From Paraburkholderia ultramafica (GTDB lineage: Bacteria > Pseudomonadota > Gammaproteobacteria > Burkholderiales > Burkholderiaceae), in assembly GCF_902859915.1 (NCBI RefSeq), contig NZ_CADIKK010000005.1, forward strand, positions 124,001 to 188,000: DNA of 64,000 nt, written 5' to 3'. Below are positions 27,122-35,962 of this stretch, piece after piece (the first letter of the stretch is position 1; each line of letters begins with the position of its first letter). The notes beneath the pieces are model-generated. The model saw nothing but the letters and a program-made list of their open reading frames with translations. It did not search any database and had not been told where the DNA came from. The translations under genes and the position numbers were made by a program.

Positions 27122-27158
27122 ATATAAAGCGACTATCACATCAATAGGCACAGGTATC
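27122..27158 (-). promoter_or_regulatory. OxyR-like binding site
   Basis: Tetramers ATAT, CTAT and ATAG occur at the 11-bp register of the OxyR consensus (ATAG-N7-CTAT-N7-ATAG-N7-CTAT); the fourth position shows GTAT one base out of register. It is about 95 bp upstream of the HD-catalase operon, where peroxide control would be expected. Confidence 0.45.
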
Positions 27159-27669
27159 CGCAAACCTCTCCTTTCGGAATCGCGAAAAGCAACCCGCGAA
27201 TAGCCTCTGATGCGTTGTGTTACTCGCGCTTCCGATGGGGTGTCGATGGAAATCAGTATTGAGTAACACCCGGCGGCGGGCAACTTAGATAGACCACCGA
27301 ATTCTGCCAAGCTTGCAATGTAAGCTGCCATCCGCCTTAGGCACGTCAAGTTGCTGGTCGCAACGGCGCAGCAACGGCAAGCGATGCCGACGTGATTCGC
27401 TGCAACAGCGGCCCGCGCAGACACGTGTGTATTTAATGTGTATTCGATGCGAAGGACGGCATCCCGCTTCTCTGCCTTTTCAGCTCGGCCATCGAACTAC
27501 TTGAATCTATCCGGCAGGCGTGATCCATATCCAGGACACGCGTCCTACTGAACGTATAAGTTCTCCCTATTGGAACGAAATCACTATCGTTGCTATGATT
27601 TTTTCATTCTCTGACAGAGACCAGCTTTCCCGATTTCGATGCTTCTTTTACGACTTTTTGGGAGGATAT
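27159..27669. other. Remainder of the divergent region between the catalase operon and the ankyrin gene
   Basis: No gene seen. It becomes A/T-rich toward the ankyrin gene (GCTATGATTTTTTCATTC near 27595), where that promoter probably lies. Confidence 0.45.
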
Positions 27670-28248
27670 ATGGACACCGATGGCGAAGAGCGCGCAACGC
27701 CCACGAGCGACGAAATGGGAGAGGTGGCAGCCAAAATATTCGATGCCGCCCGCAGTGGCGAGGCCGATATTTTGCAGGCCGTAATTGAACGGGGCGTTCC
27801 TTCGAATTTGCGTAATGAGCGCGGTGACAGTCTCATCATGCTCGCTGCGTATCACGGTCACGCGGATGCCGTCGCGAGGCTGTTGGCGCTGAAGGCCGAT
27901 CCTAACCTTAGAAATTCAATGGGGCAAACGCCTCTCGCAGGAGCAGCGTACAAGGGATTTAATGAAGTCGTTCGTGTGCTGCTCGAAGGTGGTGCTGACG
28001 TTGAAGGAGCGTCACCGGACGGAAAGACGGCGTTAATGATCGCCGCAATGTTCAACCGCACAGAAATCATTGAGCAGCTGCTCGCCCATGGGGCAAACCC
28101 CAATGCTCAGGACGTCAATGGTGCCACGCCACTCACGGCTGCACGCTTCATGGGCGCAAAGGACACGATCGCACAACTCGAACAACTCAAGCGCCGACGC
28201 TGGACTGGTCGGGCACGGACGGCGGCAGATGCATTGAGCGGGTCTTGA
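27670..28248 (+). CDS. Ankyrin-repeat protein
   Basis: 192 residues. Four to five ankyrin repeats from about residue 25: AARSGEADILQAVIERGVPSNLR, LAAYHGHADAVARLLALKADPNLR, GAAYKGFNEVVRVLLEGGADV, IAAMFNRTEIIEQLLAHGANPNAQ, TAARFMGAKDTIAQLEQL. Start chosen at MDTDGEE with GGAGG five bases upstream; the frame is open further but unsupported. No signal peptide. Ankyrin proteins encoded beside catalases (AnkB with KatB in Pseudomonas) support catalase activity, so a partner role for KatA is a reasonable inference; here the gene is divergent. Confidence 0.85.
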   Translation: MDTDGEERATPTSDEMGEVAAKIFDAARSGEADILQAVIERGVPSNLRNERGDSLIMLAAYHGHADAVARLLALKADPNLRNSMGQTPLAGAAYKGFNEVVRVLLEGGADVEGASPDGKTALMIAAMFNRTEIIEQLLAHGANPNAQDVNGATPLTAARFMGAKDTIAQLEQLKRRRWTGRARTAADALSGS

Positions 28249-28364
28249 AACCGGCTCTGTTGCACAGTTGCGGTTGAGCTACGGCGACGGCTTCGGATCC
28301 TCACCTTTCTCTTCGCACCTTGCCCTCCAGGAACAGCCAGAGAAATAGCAACTCGAATGTTCCA

Positions 28365-28495
28365 TTAACGTGTGCGGTTTACAGACATCGTTTCACCTTT
28401 TTGAGCCCACTCGACAACGCAATCGATGGGCGGTTTGCCGGCGAGTGAGCCCTGCGGGCGATGCCAGTAGTAGTCAAGCTGACAGTCCTCGATTC
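28365..28495 (-). pseudogene. Transposase C-terminal remnant (IS481/IS3-like integrase core)
   Basis: About 43 codons reading IEDCQLDYYWHRPQGSLAGK then PPIDCVVEW, ending at TAA. The YYWHRPQGSLAGKPPID block is the signature end of rve-type transposases (normally Y-N-x-H-R-P-H-x-x-L-x-G-x-x-P). Upstream the frame is stopped, and no terminal inverted repeats were found. Confidence 0.75.
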
Positions 28496-28603
28496 ACCAA
28501 CCCGATCTCATCCTCGGTCGCTGCGCAGGCGGAACCAGAACGCGTTCGGGTTGGTGAGTTGTGGACGTATCTGGATTTTCAATCTTCACCGAATCGACCG
28601 CTG

Positions 28604-29048
28604 CTGGCGCGTTCAGGTGAGCCGCTAGAGCGACTGATCGTCGAAACCTCAGGGTTGGCCGACCCGGCTCCCGTGCTGCAAACGTTCCTTGCCGATCCGG
28701 ACGTGCGCGAACACGTAGAACTGGAGTCGGTGGTCGCAGTCGTGGATGCGCGCCATTTCCATGAGCAGCTTGACGACGAGATCGCCCGTGAGCAAGACGT
28801 GTTTGCGGATCACATCATTATCAACAAAACGGATCGGGTCAGTGCTGAAGAGGTGGCGGATCTCATCGCGCGTATCCGTTCACTTAATCCCACGGCAGCG
28901 ATCGACGTTGCGCATCATGGCGCGGTTGATGTGAGCACAGTCGTTGGAACACGGCACTTCTCGCTCGACACGTTGCTGTCAGTTGAGCCCAATCTGCTAG
29001 CCGAAGATGCTCATGATCATGAGCACGATAACTCGATTGCGTCATGTT
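28604..29048 (+). pseudogene. CobW/P47K GTPase, internal fragment
   Basis: About 148 residues: LERLIVETSGLADPAPVLQTF (switch region), VVAVVDARHF, and the guanine-specificity motif NKTD in FADHIIINKTDRVSAEEVADLI, ending in the metal-binding run HDHEHDNSIAS. The N-terminal P-loop (GxxGxGKT) and the C-terminal CobW domain are both missing. CobW-type metallochaperones deliver cobalt to nitrile hydratase and thiocyanate hydrolase, remnants of which follow directly. Confidence 0.85.
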
Positions 29049-29382
29049 CGATGCGTACCTCGAGAAAGGCGATTCAGGTTTTCACGAGCCGCGCTCTCCG
29101 GCGTGCTTCTCGGCCGGCGACACGGTGCAAGTTGGTGATCCCGAGGCAGTCGATCACACCCGTTTGCCAGGTTATCTGCGCTGCAAGACCGGCAAGGTGG
29201 TGGAAGTCTATCCGGGCGCATTCTCGTACTTCGTTTCAACTGCTGTAGATGGAATTGGTGCGCCGATGCCGGTCTATCGGGTCGCATTCGATGCCGCCGA
29301 CATCTGGGGCGAAGGCAAGAGTGAACCGAAGACCACGGTCTACGCGGACCTGTACGAAGCCTACCTTCGGCCCGCCATCTAA
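29044..29382 (+). pseudogene. Nitrile hydratase beta / thiocyanate hydrolase subunit, C-terminal domain
   Basis: 112 residues with the SH3-like barrel of this family: FSAGDTVQVGDPEAVDHTRL then PGYLRCKTGKVVEVYPGAF, then PVYRVAFDAADIWGEG and YADLYEAYLRP. It lacks its own ribosome-binding site and begins at the CobW break point, so it is probably a truncated gene. Thiocyanate hydrolase has separate subunits of similar size, so an intact small subunit is a possible alternative. A good ribosome-binding site for the next frame follows 9 bp after it. Confidence 0.75.
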
Positions 29383-29403
29383 CCAGCACAGAAAGGAATC
29401 GTC

Positions 29404-29502
29404 ATGACCCAGCTGTTTCAGTATCAAGACGACCGCGAGGCATCGAGCGCGGCCAAAGTGCGCGCGCTCGAAGCCAGATTGCAATCACCAGCGCGTCGAT
29501 GA
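29404..29502 (+). pseudogene. Nitrile hydratase alpha / thiocyanate hydrolase gamma subunit, N-terminal fragment
   Basis: 32 codons (MTQLFQYQDDREASSAAKVR then ALEARL) after a proper AAAGGA ribosome-binding site. The start agrees with the N-terminus of the cobalt subunit (K-V-R-A-L-E-x-L), but the metal-binding C-x-x-C-S-C region is gone: the sequence runs into an oppositely oriented transporter fragment. Confidence 0.72.
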
Positions 29503-29680
29503 CGCCCGCGAACGGGTCCATCCAGAGCCATCCAGATGCGCGTGCCAGCACGAGACCAATGATGGCCAGCACCGAAACGGCCGCGTCCGTCATGACGTGA
29601 ATGTAAGCAGAGCGAATGTTGCGGTCCCGGACAGCGGCTTCGTGAACGTCGCCATGGCCGGGCTCGTGCACTTCGAACTC
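29484..29680 (-). pseudogene. Cation-diffusion facilitator, internal fragment
   Basis: About 60 residues matching the TM4-TM5 region of DmeF/CzcD-type exporters: RDRNIRSAYIHVMTDAAVSV, LAIIGLVLARASGWLWMDPF, AGVIDALVIA. A His-rich loop (HEPGHGDVHEAA) precedes it. Both ends are lost. DmeF-type proteins export cobalt and nickel, in keeping with the neighbouring cobalt-enzyme relics. Confidence 0.75.
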
Positions 29681-29689
29681 GACCGTATG

Positions 29690-30140
29690 GTCGCCGTCTG
29701 GCAGACGAACGATGCACTTGACCGCGTGCGGGTCCGGGATTTCTTCTGTCGACTCAAGGCAACCTCCCCGATCTGCAAAGCTGACCGACTACTGCGTTCC
29801 ATCGGGTCGTACAGCCATGACAGAAGCCGACTGTATTGGCAGCTTCGAGATTGCAGTCTCAGGCGCGATGCGGAAAACACGCGGCACACGCTCCTCGGAT
29901 GTTGGAGTTCGTTTCAGCCAGCTGCATTGCCGCGACACGCCCCGACACGCGAAACAGACCTCATTACTCGATACTCATCTGCGCTGGACCACTCGCCTCA
30001 GCACTCAGGGTATCAACAGTCGACACGAGGCTCGCAGGACAGGTTGCGATTCGCCGCTGCCCACCGGTCCATCCGGCAACAATGGGTGTGCCTGGACCGC
30101 GGTGGCCGACGGCGGGGGGACAGCACTCAAAATACAACGA
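29690..30140. other. Intergenic region without a gene
   Basis: No frame here has a ribosome-binding site or a recognised product. It lies between the cation-facilitator relic and the hairpins downstream of tRNA-Val. It may hold further unrecognisable gene debris. Confidence 0.45.
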
Positions 30141-30147
30141 TAAAAGT

Positions 30148-30172
30148 CCGGCTTTTGCCGGATTTCATTGGA
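30148..30172. terminator. Hairpin AAAGTCCGGC-TTTT-GCCGGATTT
   Basis: A 7- to 9-bp stem with A and T runs on the two sides, which would work in both directions. It lies some 120 bp beyond tRNA-Val. Confidence 0.5.
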
Positions 30173-30197
30173 CGTTTTCTTGATCGGCGACAGGTAA

Positions 30198-30232
30198 TAA
30201 AAAACCCGCAGAGCCAATAGCCATGCGGGTTT
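30198..30232 (-). terminator. Intrinsic terminator after tRNA-Val
   Basis: AAACCCGCA/TGCGGGTTT stem with a short loop and an A-run on the + strand (T-run for minus-strand transcripts), 58 bp past the tRNA 3' end. Confidence 0.7.
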
Positions 30233-30289
30233 GAGCGGATTACTCCGGACATCTGTGAACGCTTCAGGACGCCCTTCTGAATCTGAAAC

Positions 30290-30365
30290 TGGTGGGTGCT
30301 GAGAGGCTCGAACTCCCGACCTACGCCTTGTAAGGGCGCCGCTCTACCAACTGAGCTAAGCACCC
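30290..30365 (-). tRNA. tRNA-Val (anticodon UAC)
   Basis: 76 nt including encoded CCA. Acceptor GGGTGCT/AGCACCC, D-arm GCTC-AGTTGGTA-GAGC, anticodon stem GCGCC/GGCGT with loop CTTACAA, T-arm GGGAG-TTCGAGC-CTCTC. All canonical invariant bases are present. Confidence 0.97.
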
Positions 30366-30422
30366 GTTTCGCGATTCAGCGTGCTTCTGTTGCGGCCTGA
30401 TGCTTCCCAAGCAGCAAGCCCG

Positions 30423-30695
30423 TTAGTTTAGCGCATCCTTCAGAGCTTTGCCAGGCCTAAATTTAGGAACTTTCGCCGCCTTGATTTTGATAGCAGCACC
30501 GGTGCGCGGATTGCGGCCTGTGCGCGCGGTGCGCTTGCCGACCGCGAACGTGCCGAAACCGACCAACGTCACCGAACCGCCCTTCTTCAACGTACCTTTG
30601 ACGCCACCGATCACTGCATCGAGTGCACGGCCTGCCGCAGCCTTCGAAATGTCGGCTTGCTGTGCAATGTGATCGATCAATTCCGTCTTGTTCAT
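30423..30695 (-). CDS. hupB: DNA-binding protein HU
   Basis: 90 residues, full family length. [20 protein letters not shown] dimerisation helices and the DNA-binding arm [21 protein letters not shown] then AAIKIKA. A nucleoid protein that bends DNA. It lies downstream of lon on the same strand, as in many proteobacteria, but a terminator and about 280 bp separate them, so it has its own promoter. Confidence 0.97.
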   Translation of the reverse strand: MNKTELIDHIAQQADISKAAAGRALDAVIGGVKGTLKKGGSVTLVGFGTFAVGKRTARTGRNPRTGAAIKIKAAKVPKFRPGKALKDALN

Positions 30696-30972
30696 TCCAA
30701 CCCCCGAGAATGTTTATGGCAATCGTGACGGTGCTCTTTAGCACCTGGCATCACGCGGCTGGCGGGTAACGCCGAGCCGCCTCATTAGAATTGGCCGAAA
30801 CCCTTATGTCAAGCGGGGTTGAGCCTGATTTTGGGCGTTTTTAAGGAGGTTTGTATCACCAGATATTGCCTGTAATCAATGCACACGTATTCGGCTGGTA
30901 TGCACTTCGCATATTATTCAAAACGTGGGAAAACATTCGCCCTTAAGCGCACTGCAAAATCGCGCGGGCAAC

Positions 30973-31004
30973 AAAAAACCCGCGGCCGTGACCGCGGGTT
31001 TTTG
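30973..31004 (-). terminator. Terminator of lon
   Basis: AAAAACCCGCGG-CCGTGA-CCGCGGGTTTTT, a near-perfect 12-bp stem with the T-run in the minus-strand transcript, 30 bp past the lon stop. Confidence 0.88.
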
Positions 31005-31033
31005 TCCAGCAAAGAGCTTCGTTGCTGACTGCT

Positions 31034-33460
31034 TTAGTGCTTCACGACTTCAGTTGCGGCGGTGTCTTTGCCTGGCTCCGCTGCAACAGGCGTAGCAGCA
31101 GGCTTCGGCTCTTCTTCCGGCAACGCTTGCGGCACACGTTCGAGCGCCAATTCAAGCACCTTGTCGATCCAGCGGACCGGCACGATTTCGATCGCGTTCT
31201 TCACGTTGTCCGGAATCTCCGTCAAGTCCTTGACGTTTTCTTCCGGAATCAGCACCAGCTTGATGCCGCCGCGATGCGCCGCCAGCAGCTTTTCCTTCAG
31301 GCCGCCGATCGGCAGGACTTCACCACGCAACGTGATTTCGCCCGTCATCGCGACATCGGCACGCACCGGAATACCGGTCAATACCGACACCAGCGCGGTT
31401 GTCATCGCGATACCGGCCGAAGGACCGTCCTTCGGCGTCGCGCCTTCCGGCACGTGGATGTGAATGTCCTGCTTCTCGAACGCTTCGTCCTTGACACCCA
31501 GACGACGCGAGCGCGAGCGCACGACCGAGCGCGCTGCTTCGACGGATTCCTTCATCACGTCGCCGAGCGAACCCGTGCGGATCACAGTACCCTTGCCCGG
31601 CATCACTGCGGCTTCAATGGTCAGCAGATCGCCGCCCACTTCCGTCCACGCAAGACCCGTGACCTGGCCAACCTGATTTTCCTTGGCAGCCAGACCGAAG
31701 TCGTACTTGCGCACGCCGAGGAACGTGTCGAGATTGCTGCCGTCGACCTTCACCGCGCCTTCCGCCTTCTTCAGCAGAAGCATCTTCACGACCTTGCGGC
31801 AGATCTTCGAAATTTCACGCTCGAGCGAACGGACGCCCGCTTCGCGCGTGTAGTAACGAATGATGTCGCGGATCGCGGTTTCCGTCACATCGACCTCGCC
31901 ATCCTTGAGGCCGTTGTTCTTCTTCTGCTTGGGCAAAAGATAACGTTGCGCGATGCTGACCTTCTCGTCTTCCGTGTAACCCGACAGACGGATCACTTCC
32001 ATCCGGTCGAGCAACGGCGGCGGAATGTTCAGCGAGTTCGACGTCGCCACGAACATCACGTCCGACAGATCGAAGTCGACTTCGACGTAGTGATCGGCAA
32101 ATGTGTGGTTCTGTTCCGGATCGAGCACTTCCAGCAAGGCCGACGACGGATCGCCGCGGAAATCCTGACCCATCTTGTCGACTTCGTCGAGCAGGAAGAG
32201 CGGATTGCGCACGCCGACCTTGGTCAGGCTTTGCAGAATCTTGCCGGGCATCGAACCGATGTAGGTACGACGGTGGCCGCGAATCTCGGCTTCGTCGCGC
32301 ACGCCGCCGAGCGCCATGCGCACGAACTTGCGGTTCGTGGCGCGAGCGATCGACTGGCCCAGCGACGTCTTGCCGACACCCGGAGGCCCAACGAGGCACA
32401 GGATCGGCGCTTTGACCTTGTCGACACGTTGCTGGACCGCGAGATACTCGAGAATGCGTTCCTTCACCTTCTCGAGACCGAAGTGGTCTTCGTCGAGCAC
32501 GCGCTCCGCATTCGAGAGGTCGTTGTTGACCTTGCTCTTCTTGCGCCACGGCAAGCCGATCAGCGTATCGATATAGTTGCGCACGACCGTCGCTTCAGCC
32601 GACATCGGCGACATCAGTTTGAGCTTCTTCAGCTCGGCGTCGGCCTTCTTCTTGGCTTCCTTCGGCATGCGGGCAGCCGTGATGCGCTTCTCGAGTTCTT
32701 CGAGGTCCGCACCTTCTTCGCCTTCGCCCAGTTCCTTCTGGATCGCCTTGACCTGTTCGTTCAGGTAGTACTCGCGCTGGCTCTTCTCCATCTGGCGCTT
32801 CACACGCCCGCGGATGCGCTTTTCGACCTGCAGGATGTCGATCTCGGCTTCGAGTTGCGCGAGCAGATGCTCGAGTCGCTCGATCACCGGGAACATTTCG
32901 AGGATGTGCTGCTTCTGGTCGAGCTTGAGCGGCAGATGCGCCGCGATCGTGTCGGCCAGACGCCCGGCTTCGTCGATCCCCGACAGCGACGTCAGGATCT
33001 CCGGCGGGATCTTCTTGTTCAGCTTCACATACTGGTCGAACTGCGACACGATCGCGCGGCGCAGCGCTTCGGTTTCGGCGCTGTCGGCATGGTCGGGTTC
33101 GAGCGGCATGACTTCGCACGAGAACTGCGTTTCCTGCTCTTCGATGGAAAGCGTTTTCGCACGCTGCAAACCCTCGACGAGCACCTTCACGGTGCCATCG
33201 GGCAGCTTCAGCATTTGCAGGATGTTGGCAACACACCCTACTTCGTACATGTCCTTTTCGGTCGGCTCATCTTTCGCAGCCGTCTTCTGGGCGACGAGCA
33301 TGATGTGCTTGCCGCCTTCCATCGCTGCTTCGAGAGCCTTGATCGACTTCGGGCGCCCTACGAAGAGCGGAATCACCATGTGCGGGAAGACGACTACGTC
33401 ACGCAGCGGGAGCAGCGGGAGCGTAATGCGTTCCGGCGGGAGGAGTTGGGTTCCTGACAT
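31034..33460 (-). CDS. lon: ATP-dependent protease Lon
   Basis: Cytoplasmic AAA+ serine protease that degrades misfolded and regulatory proteins. 808 residues. LON substrate-binding domain ([20 protein letters not shown] at the start), Walker [14 protein letters not shown], Walker [11 protein letters not shown], and the catalytic Ser in [13 protein letters not shown] with the Lys partner in the [16 protein letters not shown] segment. The C-terminal tail is Ala/Pro-rich ([16 protein letters not shown]). Follows clpX on the same strand with about 200 bp and a terminator between, so it is a separate transcription unit. The long open frame opposite it is an antisense shadow. Confidence 0.98.
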   Translation of the reverse strand: MSGTQLLPPERITLPLLPLRDVVVFPHMVIPLFVGRPKSIKALEAAMEGGKHIMLVAQKTAAKDEPTEKDMYEVGCVANILQMLKLPDGTVKVLVEGLQRAKTLSIEEQETQFSCEVMPLEPDHADSAETEALRRAIVSQFDQYVKLNKKIPPEILTSLSGIDEAGRLADTIAAHLPLKLDQKQHILEMFPVIERLEHLLAQLEAEIDILQVEKRIRGRVKRQMEKSQREYYLNEQVKAIQKELGEGEEGADLEELEKRITAARMPKEAKKKADAELKKLKLMSPMSAEATVVRNYIDTLIGLPWRKKSKVNNDLSNAERVLDEDHFGLEKVKERILEYLAVQQRVDKVKAPILCLVGPPGVGKTSLGQSIARATNRKFVRMALGGVRDEAEIRGHRRTYIGSMPGKILQSLTKVGVRNPLFLLDEVDKMGQDFRGDPSSALLEVLDPEQNHTFADHYVEVDFDLSDVMFVATSNSLNIPPPLLDRMEVIRLSGYTEDEKVSIAQRYLLPKQKKNNGLKDGEVDVTETAIRDIIRYYTREAGVRSLEREISKICRKVVKMLLLKKAEGAVKVDGSNLDTFLGVRKYDFGLAAKENQVGQVTGLAWTEVGGDLLTIEAAVMPGKGTVIRTGSLGDVMKESVEAARSVVRSRSRRLGVKDEAFEKQDIHIHVPEGATPKDGPSAGIAMTTALVSVLTGIPVRADVAMTGEITLRGEVLPIGGLKEKLLAAHRGGIKLVLIPEENVKDLTEIPDNVKNAIEIVPVRWIDKVLELALERVPQALPEEEPKPAATPVAAEPGKDTAATEVVKH

Positions 33461-33607
33461 TTCATTTCCCCATGAGTGGAATCAGTTCGTTCGATAGGTG
33501 AGGCCAGCAGAAAATATTGCAAGCCTCCGCGTGTGGGAAAAGTTCAGTGACTCCGAAGGTTCAGTGACTCCATAGTGAAAACAACCATCCTGACCACACG
33601 ATAAACG

Positions 33608-33642
33608 AAAAAGCCGTTCACGTCGCCATGAACGGCTTTTTT
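33608..33642. terminator. Terminator of clpX
   Basis: AAAAAGCCGTTCA-CGTCGCCA-TGAACGGCTTTTT, 13-bp stem with A/T runs on both sides, 19 bp past the clpX stop. Confidence 0.88.
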
Positions 33643-33660
33643 GCAGAACCCGAAAGCCGA

Positions 33661-34932
33661 TCAGTTCGAACCCGCGACCTTGGGCGCGTCTTCGTAGATC
33701 AGCAGCGGTTTGCCGTCGCCGTCAATTACGTTGTCGTCGATGATGACCTTGCTGACACCTTTCATTTGCGGCAGGTCGTACATCACATCAAGCAACGCCT
33801 GTTCCAGGATGGAGCGCAGACCCCGCGCGCCGGTCTTGCGGCGGATCGCTTTGCGCGCCACGGCCTGCAACGCAGCCGGACGAATCTCCAGCTCGACGCG
33901 TTCCATATTGAACAGCTTGTGGTACTGCTTCACCAACGCATTCTTCGGTTCGACGAGGATTTTCATCAACGCCGCTTCGTCGAGCTTGCCGAGTGTGGCA
34001 ACCACCGGCAAACGGCCAATCAGCTCGGGAATCAGGCCGAATTTGATCAGATCTTCCGGCTCCACTTCGCGCAGCACTTCGCCCGCGTCGCGGTCCTGCT
34101 TACTCTTCACGCTCGCGCCGAAACCAATACCCGTCTTCTCGGTGCGGTCGACGATGACCTTTTCGAGGCCGTCGAACGCGCCACCGCAAATGAACAGGAT
34201 ATTGGTGGTGTCGACCTGGATGAAGTCCTGATTCGGATGCTTGCGGCCACCCTGCGGCGGCACCGACGCCATCGTGCCCTCAACCAGCTTGAGCAATGCC
34301 TGCTGCACGCCTTCGCCCGACACGTCGCGGGTGATGGACGGGTTGTCGGATTTGCGGCTGATCTTGTCGATTTCGTCGATATAGACAATGCCGCGCTGGG
34401 CCTTGTCGACTTCGTAATTGCAGTTCTGAAGCAGTTTCTGGATGATGTTCTCGACGTCCTCGCCGACATAGCCGGCTTCCGTGAGCGTGGTTGCATCGGC
34501 AATCACGAACGGGACGTTCAGAAGGCGCGCGAGCGTCTGCGCGAGCAGCGTCTTGCCGGAGCCGGTCGGGCCGATCAGCAGGATGTTGCTCTTGGACAGC
34601 TCGATTTCGTCTTTCTTGTCGAGATGCTTGAGGCGCTTATAGTGGTTGTACACCGCGACCGCGAGAATTTTCTTCGCGCGTTCCTGGCCGATCACGTACT
34701 GGTCGAGGATTTCACGGATTTCCTGCGGACTCGGCAGATCGGACTTGGACAAGCCCGCCTCGATACCCGCGCCGGCAGCTTCGTCGCGGATGATTTCGTT
34801 GCACAGGTCGATACATTCATCGCAGATGAACACGGACGGGCCGGCAATCAGTTTCTTGACTTCATGCTGGCTCTTGCCGCAAAACGAGCAATACAACAGC
34901 TTTTCGCTGTTAGAACCTTTCTTGTCCGCCAT
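33661..34932 (-). CDS. clpX: ClpX ATPase subunit of ClpXP
   Basis: Unfoldase that feeds substrates to ClpP. 423 residues. N-terminal zinc-binding domain with Cys15, Cys18, Cys37 and Cys40 (CSFCGK... FICDEC); Walker [14 protein letters not shown]; Walker [12 protein letters not shown]; the ClpP-docking IGF loop region is visible as TGIGFGASV; sensor-2 region [10 protein letters not shown]. Follows clpP in the conserved tig-clpP-clpX order with a hairpin in the intergenic gap. Confidence 0.98.
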   Translation of the reverse strand: MADKKGSNSEKLLYCSFCGKSQHEVKKLIAGPSVFICDECIDLCNEIIRDEAAGAGIEAGLSKSDLPSPQEIREILDQYVIGQERAKKILAVAVYNHYKRLKHLDKKDEIELSKSNILLIGPTGSGKTLLAQTLARLLNVPFVIADATTLTEAGYVGEDVENIIQKLLQNCNYEVDKAQRGIVYIDEIDKISRKSDNPSITRDVSGEGVQQALLKLVEGTMASVPPQGGRKHPNQDFIQVDTTNILFICGGAFDGLEKVIVDRTEKTGIGFGASVKSKQDRDAGEVLREVEPEDLIKFGLIPELIGRLPVVATLGKLDEAALMKILVEPKNALVKQYHKLFNMERVELEIRPAALQAVARKAIRRKTGARGLRSILEQALLDVMYDLPQMKGVSKVIIDDNVIDGDGKPLLIYEDAPKVAGSN

Positions 34933-35080
34933 AGATGTGTGAGCCTCCGGACACTCAATTACATGATACGCCGTTTGCCCCCGCCTCGCAGTTGGGGCGC
35001 GGCGGAGCTTGAGCCAAGGTGACGGCGTTTGCCGCAGGCACTCGGACGAATATTGATTATTTCACAACCGATCCGGCCAC

Positions 35081-35107
35081 GGTTTTGCCCCAATTCGGGG
35101 CAAAACC
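35081..35107 (-). promoter_or_regulatory. Hairpin between clpP and clpX
   Basis: Perfect 11-bp stem GGTTTTGCCCC/GGGGCAAAACC with a 5-nt loop, directly after the clpP stop codon. There is no T-run, so it is more likely a processing or stability element than a full terminator; it could set the clpP:clpX transcript ratio. Confidence 0.55.
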
Positions 35108-35115
35108 GCACCAGA

Positions 35116-35769
35116 TCAAGGACGCTTGTGCGCGACCTGGTCAACCAGACCGTAAGCTTGCGCATCATCGCCGGACATGAAATTGTCGCGGTCGGTGTCG
35201 CGCGCAATACGCTCGACCGGCTGGCCCGTATGGTGCGCGAGCAGATGATTCAGCCGTTCCTTCAAATACAGGATTTCGCGCGCCTGGATTTCGATGTCCG
35301 ACGCCTGACCGCGCGCGCCGCCCAGCGGCTGGTGAATCATCACGCGCGAATTTGGCAGCGCGAAACGCTTGCCCTTCGCACCCGCCGCCAGCAGGAACGC
35401 GCCCATGCTGGCCGCGAGACCCATGCACAGCGTCGAGACGTCCGGCTTGATGAACTGCATCGTATCGTAGATCGCCATGCCGGCCGACACCGAGCCGCCC
35501 GGGCTGTTGATGTAGAAACTGATGTCCTTGTCCGGATTCTCGCTTTCGAGAAACAGCATCTGCGCGACGACGAGATTGGCCGTCTGGTCGTTCACTTCGC
35601 CGACCAGGAACACGATGCGTTCCTTCAGCAGACGGGAATAAATGTCATACGAGCGCTCGCCCCGGCCGCTCGTTTCCACGACGATCGGCACCAGTCCGAG
35701 CGCCTGCGCTTCGAGATCCCGCGACGACTGGGAGGTCAACGTGTCCAGCATTTGAGCGCGAAAGGTCAT
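35116..35769 (-). CDS. clpP: ClpP protease subunit
   Basis: Serine protease forming the tetradecameric barrel of ClpXP/ClpAP. 217 residues. Catalytic Ser121 in [11 protein letters not shown] and His146 in VMIHQPLGG, with the Asp of the triad in the DTDRDNF segment. A short N-terminal stretch before [20 protein letters not shown] is probably the propeptide. Lies between tig and clpX on the minus strand. Confidence 0.98.
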   Translation of the reverse strand: MTFRAQMLDTLTSQSSRDLEAQALGLVPIVVETSGRGERSYDIYSRLLKERIVFLVGEVNDQTANLVVAQMLFLESENPDKDISFYINSPGGSVSAGMAIYDTMQFIKPDVSTLCMGLAASMGAFLLAAGAKGKRFALPNSRVMIHQPLGGARGQASDIEIQAREILYLKERLNHLLAHHTGQPVERIARDTDRDNFMSGDDAQAYGLVDQVAHKRP

Positions 35770-35962
35770 GCAATGGATCCTTGTCTGGAGATATTCTAGA
35801 TATTAGATGCTAGACAGGTGTGTGCGGCGAGCCCGTATTCAAGTGCGCGATCAGTACGACCGCGTTGTGCAACAGAATGCAAAACGCAGCGCACACTAAC
35901 AGCACAAAAAAAACGGCGTGCGGGCCGTCACTCCGACAGCCGGCACGCCGTTGCAGCGACGC

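Noticed and set aside
31022..33457. 811-codon + strand open frame opposite lon
   Set aside because: Mirror of Lon caused by GC-rich codon usage; His/Arg-rich composition and no family motif.
33542..33571. Tandem GTTCAGTGACTCC repeat upstream of lon
   Set aside because: Two copies only, no evidence of function; probably a local duplication.
33461..33600. Heat-shock (sigma-32) promoter for lon, CTTGCAA...CACCTAT
   Set aside because: Match to the consensus too poor to support without expression data.
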